Assembly (NCBI GenBank): GCA_964531295.1
Contig: CAZHHJ010000019.1
Coordinates: forward strand, 1 to 25,412
Source: JAAYJK01 sp964531295
Lineage (GTDB): Bacteria; Bacillota; Syntrophomonadia; Syntrophomonadales; Syntrophomonadaceae
Direction of reading: 5' to 3'
DNA length: 25,412 nt
The position numbers and the translations under genes are program-made. Positions within the stretch are counted from its first letter, which is position 1. Every line of letters begins with the position of its first letter. Positions 23,071-25,412 of this stretch are shown one piece after another. Under the pieces are notes generated by a model, which was not told where the DNA came from, did no database searches, and worked only from the letters and a program-made list of their open reading frames with translations.

Positions 23071-23412
23071 TTAGCGCAACTCGGTTGGAACAAAGGCATC
23101 TACCAACCCTATCACCAAGGCTGCCAGCAGGCTTCCAATTAAAGACACGGAGAGATAGTTAGGAATAATAAACTGCGCCAGGTAGATAACTATCGCGGCG
23201 GTAATAAATCCTACGAGTCCACGCGAACGAGGAGAAATTCGAGCACCGAACCCCATCTCTACCAGATAACCGATGCCGGCTATAACCAGTGCGGCCAGAA
23301 TTGCCCCGGTAAAGCCTGCTACTTTTATTCCGGGCACTAAATAAGCGACTAACAGTAATACTATGGCTGAGACCACGAATCGGACAATTGTTCCTATCCA
23401 GCTTCCACTCAT
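23071..23412 (-). CDS. Phage holin superfamily IV (YvlD-like) membrane protein
   Basis: 113 residues, nearly all hydrophobic, with four membrane segments: TIVRFVVSAIVLLLVAYLVP, GAILAALVIAGIGYLVEMGF, LVGFITAAIVIYLAQFIIP and LIGSLLAALVIGLVDAFVP. This is the four-helix holin/YvlD type common in Firmicute chromosomes; the non-phage members have no known role, and some sit in envelope stress operons. ATG at 23412 with GGGAG 7 bases upstream. The earlier in-frame start at 23517 gives a non-matching N-terminus. It is a single gene with its own terminator. No phage genes surround it. Confidence 0.85.
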   Translation of the reverse strand: MSGSWIGTIVRFVVSAIVLLLVAYLVPGIKVAGFTGAILAALVIAGIGYLVEMGFGARISPRSRGLVGFITAAIVIYLAQFIIPNYLSVSLIGSLLAALVIGLVDAFVPTELR

Positions 23413-23484
23413 AAAAAAACTCCCTTCTTTAATTAATAATAGTATTCTTTTCCGACAATCATATATTGCCAAAGAGAAGGCGAA

Positions 23485-23508
23485 ATTATACAAATAAATG
23501 CTTTGCGA
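23485..23508 (-). promoter_or_regulatory. Possible promoter of the holin-like gene
   Basis: TATAAT (23485-23490 on the minus strand) is a perfect -10 box. Upstream the -35 is poor (TTTTGT at 17 bp or TTGTCG at 15). The leader would be about 65 bases. Confidence 0.4.
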
Positions 23509-23544
23509 CAAAAACAATAAAAATCGCTAATAAGGTGGTAAAAT

Positions 23545-23573
23545 TTGACGCCGGAGACGGTCCTTCCTGTCAA
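23545..23573. repeat. 29-bp repeat, second full copy
   Basis: TTGACGCCGGAGACGG then TCCTTCCTGTCAA. Same length and end sequences as 6706-6734 (22 of 29 identical). A further hairpin (CCTGA...TCAGG) follows at 23607-23635. Confidence 0.6.
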
Positions 23574-23756
23574 CTTTTGGGGATTACGGGGTTGGAATCG
23601 CATCCCCTGACTTCATTCCAGGCTTTGAATGTCAGGTAGCCCATCTTCCTGTTCAGATATTAATCTGCTCTGCAATGATTTCCTTCCCTGCTAGATTTCC
23701 CCCGGCATAGAGGAAATCCACCCTCTGGGAAGAATAGTATATTCGAGGTGATAATT

Positions 23757-23951
23757 TTGAAAAAAGACAGGAAAATCCAGAAGGAAATAGAACGGCAAAA
23801 AAAGATAGACAAAATGAATGAAAAAGAAATGCAAGAAAAGATGGCGAAACGAAAACACAACTTAAGTATAATATGGAAAATTTGGTGGATCGGCCTTATT
23901 ATCATTTTTATTATCGTGGCTATCCAAACCATAATGGTCCGGTTTTTTTAA
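23757..23951 (+). CDS. Small basic coiled-coil membrane protein
   Basis: 64 residues from TTG at 23757, which lies 6 bases after GAGGTG; GTG at 23748 overlaps that site. Residues 1-38 are highly charged, alternating lysine and glutamate in a coiled-coil pattern (DRKIQKEIERQKKIDKMNEK), then one membrane segment (about 43-61: WKIWWIGLIIIFIIVAIQTI) with a basic end. I do not recognise a family. The layout is a type of small anchored protein with the charged part inside. The frame on the other strand is a shadow of this one. Confidence 0.55.
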   Translation: MKKDRKIQKEIERQKKIDKMNEKEMQEKMAKRKHNLSIIWKIWWIGLIIIFIIVAIQTIMVRFF

Positions 23952-23993
23952 TATTACGGCCTGACATATCGATATCATATGTCTCTAACAACA

Positions 23994-24527
23994 TTATGAG
24001 CAGGGTATGCCATGAGCATTCAGATAAACCTTGCTGTATTGTAATTCACTTTCATTATTAAGTGTTTTTTGTTCCGCAGGATAACCTACAGATATAATCG
24101 ATTCAACCTTATAGGTAGCTGGAATCTTCAACAAATCTTTTACATAGTCCTCGGCGCTTTGATGATCATCATGCTGCCGGGCTCTGATTTGAATCCAGCA
24201 TGAGCCCAGACCTATTGATTCTGCCGTCAGATGCAAAATGATTGAAACAATAGAAGCATCTTCTATCCAGACGTCACATTTCTGCGGGTCGGCCAGAACC
24301 ACAATCGCCAGAGCTGCCCCTTTAAGAAAAGAAGAACCATGTTGCTTGCTTTCAGCCAGTTTTTTCAGCAGGTCTCTATCATCTACCACAATAAATTCCC
24401 ATGGTTTTAGATTTCGTGAAGATGGTGCCAGGAGGGCTGCCTTTATCAATTGTTCGATCTTTTCCGGCTCAATTTTATCCTCTTTATATTTACGAATACT
24501 CCTCCGCCTGCTTAATATATCCATCAT
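23994..24527 (-). CDS. Nitroreductase-family flavoprotein
   Basis: 177 residues, FMN-dependent nitroreductase fold. RRRSIRKYKEDKIEPEKIEQ is the N-terminal FMN-phosphate motif, PSSRNLKPWEFIVVDDRDLL the second, and IEDASIVSIILHLTAESIGL followed by GSCWIQIRAR the helix and flavin region. Members use NAD(P)H to reduce nitro groups, quinones or enones; the natural substrate is not visible. Start: ATG at 24527 with GGGAGG 7 bases upstream; a second ATG follows at once. Single gene, with no partner. Confidence 0.88.
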   Translation of the reverse strand: MMDILSRRRSIRKYKEDKIEPEKIEQLIKAALLAPSSRNLKPWEFIVVDDRDLLKKLAESKQHGSSFLKGAALAIVVLADPQKCDVWIEDASIVSIILHLTAESIGLGSCWIQIRARQHDDHQSAEDYVKDLLKIPATYKVESIISVGYPAEQKTLNNESELQYSKVYLNAHGIPCS

Positions 24528-24759
24528 AATACGGCCTCCCTTTTATGGTATGATGTCACTTTATCACAAACATCTGATAAGACGAAATTGCGAGAAGCAA
24601 TTTTTTATCTTCTTAAGCATAATCACTGACTAAAAGAATATTTTGAAAGAGCGCAATAAAGTAAGCTAAAGAAGTTTGTTAATGTGGCCCTGGATCCCCT
24701 TGTAATTTTAACCCACTTGAGTTAATTTATGTATATACGCTTGGGGAGTTGGGTTGTTT

Positions 24760-25412
24760 ATGCTGGCTAAATTAAATTCTATGGTTTTATCCGGGGTTGA
24801 CGCGGTAGCAGTTAGAGTTGAAATAGATGTTCAGGGCGGTTTGCCCGCCGTTGAGATTGTGGGCTTGGCTTCTACTTCAGTAAAAGAAGCTCGTGAGAGG
24901 GTACGTTCGGCCATTAAAAATACCGGCTTTGAATTTCCCAATCGCAGGATTGTAATTAATCTCTCACCGGCTGACATGAAGAAGGAGGGCACTCATTTCG
25001 ATTTGCCTATTGCCCTGGGTATACTACTGGCCTCTGGTCAGATTGAGACTGACTTAAGCGACTCCTGTTTTATGGCGGGTGAGCTTTCCCTGTATGGTGA
25101 GTTGCAGAAGATAGCCGGAGTCTTGCCTATGGCTCTGGAACTAGCGAATTTCCAGGGACCGATTGACTTTATTGTGCCGGCCGAGAATGCTGGCGAAGCA
25201 GCCCTGGTGCAAGAAGTACGGTCCTATACCGTTTCTAATCTTAAGGAAGCGGTTGACTTCATGACTTCCAGCGGAGAATTGCCTTTGGTAAAGGTTAAAA
25301 ATATGGAACAACTAACTACTGAGAGCAAAATATTTGATTTTGCCGATGTCAAAGGGCAGGATATTGCCAAGCGGGCTCTACAGGTAGCGGCTGCGGGCCA
25401 CCATAATGTGCT
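24760..25412 (+). CDS. ComM/YifB-family Mg-chelatase-like ATPase, 5' part
   Basis: First 217 residues; the gene runs off the window. MLAKLNSMVLSGVDAVAVRV and then GLPAVEIVGLASTSVKEARE form the N-terminal Lon-protease-like S5 domain typical of YifB/ComM. IVINLSPADMKKEGTHFDLP and GELSLYGELQKIAGVLPMAL follow, then the linker FDFADVKGQDIAKRALQVAA that leads to the AAA+ domain (AAAGGHHNVL at the edge). ComM is a hexameric helicase that extends recombination during natural transformation; in Firmicutes the role is less certain. ATG at 24760 with GGGGAG 11-12 bases upstream. Confidence 0.92.
   Translation, partial: MLAKLNSMVLSGVDAVAVRVEIDVQGGLPAVEIVGLASTSVKEARERVRSAIKNTGFEFPNRRIVINLSPADMKKEGTHFDLPIALGILLASGQIETDLSDSCFMAGELSLYGELQKIAGVLPMALELANFQGPIDFIVPAENAGEAALVQEVRSYTVSNLKEAVDFMTSSGELPLVKVKNMEQLTTESKIFDFADVKGQDIAKRALQVAAAGHHNV

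Noticed and set aside
23660..23932. 90-codon minus-strand frame rich in Phe, Ile and Ser
   Set aside because: It is the reverse shadow of the charged coiled-coil ORF on the plus strand, which has a ribosome site.
1..25412. CRISPR array or prophage, prompted by the holin-like gene
   Set aside because: No regularly spaced repeats, and no other phage gene near the holin-like gene, which belongs to a chromosomal family.

Overview
The window looks like chromosome from an anaerobic, low-to-moderate GC Firmicute of the class Clostridia, most likely a fatty-acid-oxidising Syntrophomonas-like bacterium. The evidence is strong GGAGG-type ribosome sites, frequent TTG starts, two FadR-type operators, acetate kinase, an SAM-I riboswitch, and a homocysteine route typical of strict anaerobes. 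The genus is an inference from gene content; no database search was run.

The left third (1-7300) is accessory and worn. It holds a FadR-like TetR regulator with its operator, a NYN-domain ribonuclease gene with a second copy of that operator, and coaD. Between and after them lie gene relics: a gamma-carbonic-anhydrase fragment cut by a small inverted-repeat element, a chimeric Ku/LigD remnant of a DNA end-joining locus, and an internally deleted MocR/PdxR-type regulator beside pdxS. A membrane-anchored Mrr-type nuclease and a PaaI-type hotdog protein follow. A 29-bp repeat with TTGAC/GTCAA ends recurs here and at 23545, and partial copies sit in the carbonic anhydrase relic and the coaD 3' end.

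The middle (7300-13800) holds ackA and a MaoC-like protein on the plus strand. On the minus strand are a tRNA-Pro(GGG) with its own promoter and a threonine-branch operon: an ACT-domain protein (pheB type), hom, thrB and an aspartokinase, with a good sigma-70 promoter upstream.

From 22312 down to 13855 there is a long minus-strand unit. An SAM-I riboswitch leads into metH (without the AdoMet reactivation domain), the COG1900/DUF39 homocysteine biosynthesis protein, an NIL-ferredoxin, a UPF0280 (COG2122) protein, a cysteine synthase-like gene, nadE, an ICMT-family membrane methyltransferase and yebC, ending in a strong terminator. This puts all three proteins linked to sulfide-dependent homocysteine synthesis from aspartate semialdehyde next to methionine synthase under apparent methionine/SAM control, with the aspartate-semialdehyde-consuming operon next door.

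The right end has tatA, a small holin-like membrane protein, a short basic coiled-coil membrane ORF, a nitroreductase, and the start of a ComM/YifB Mg-chelatase-like ATPase that runs off the window.
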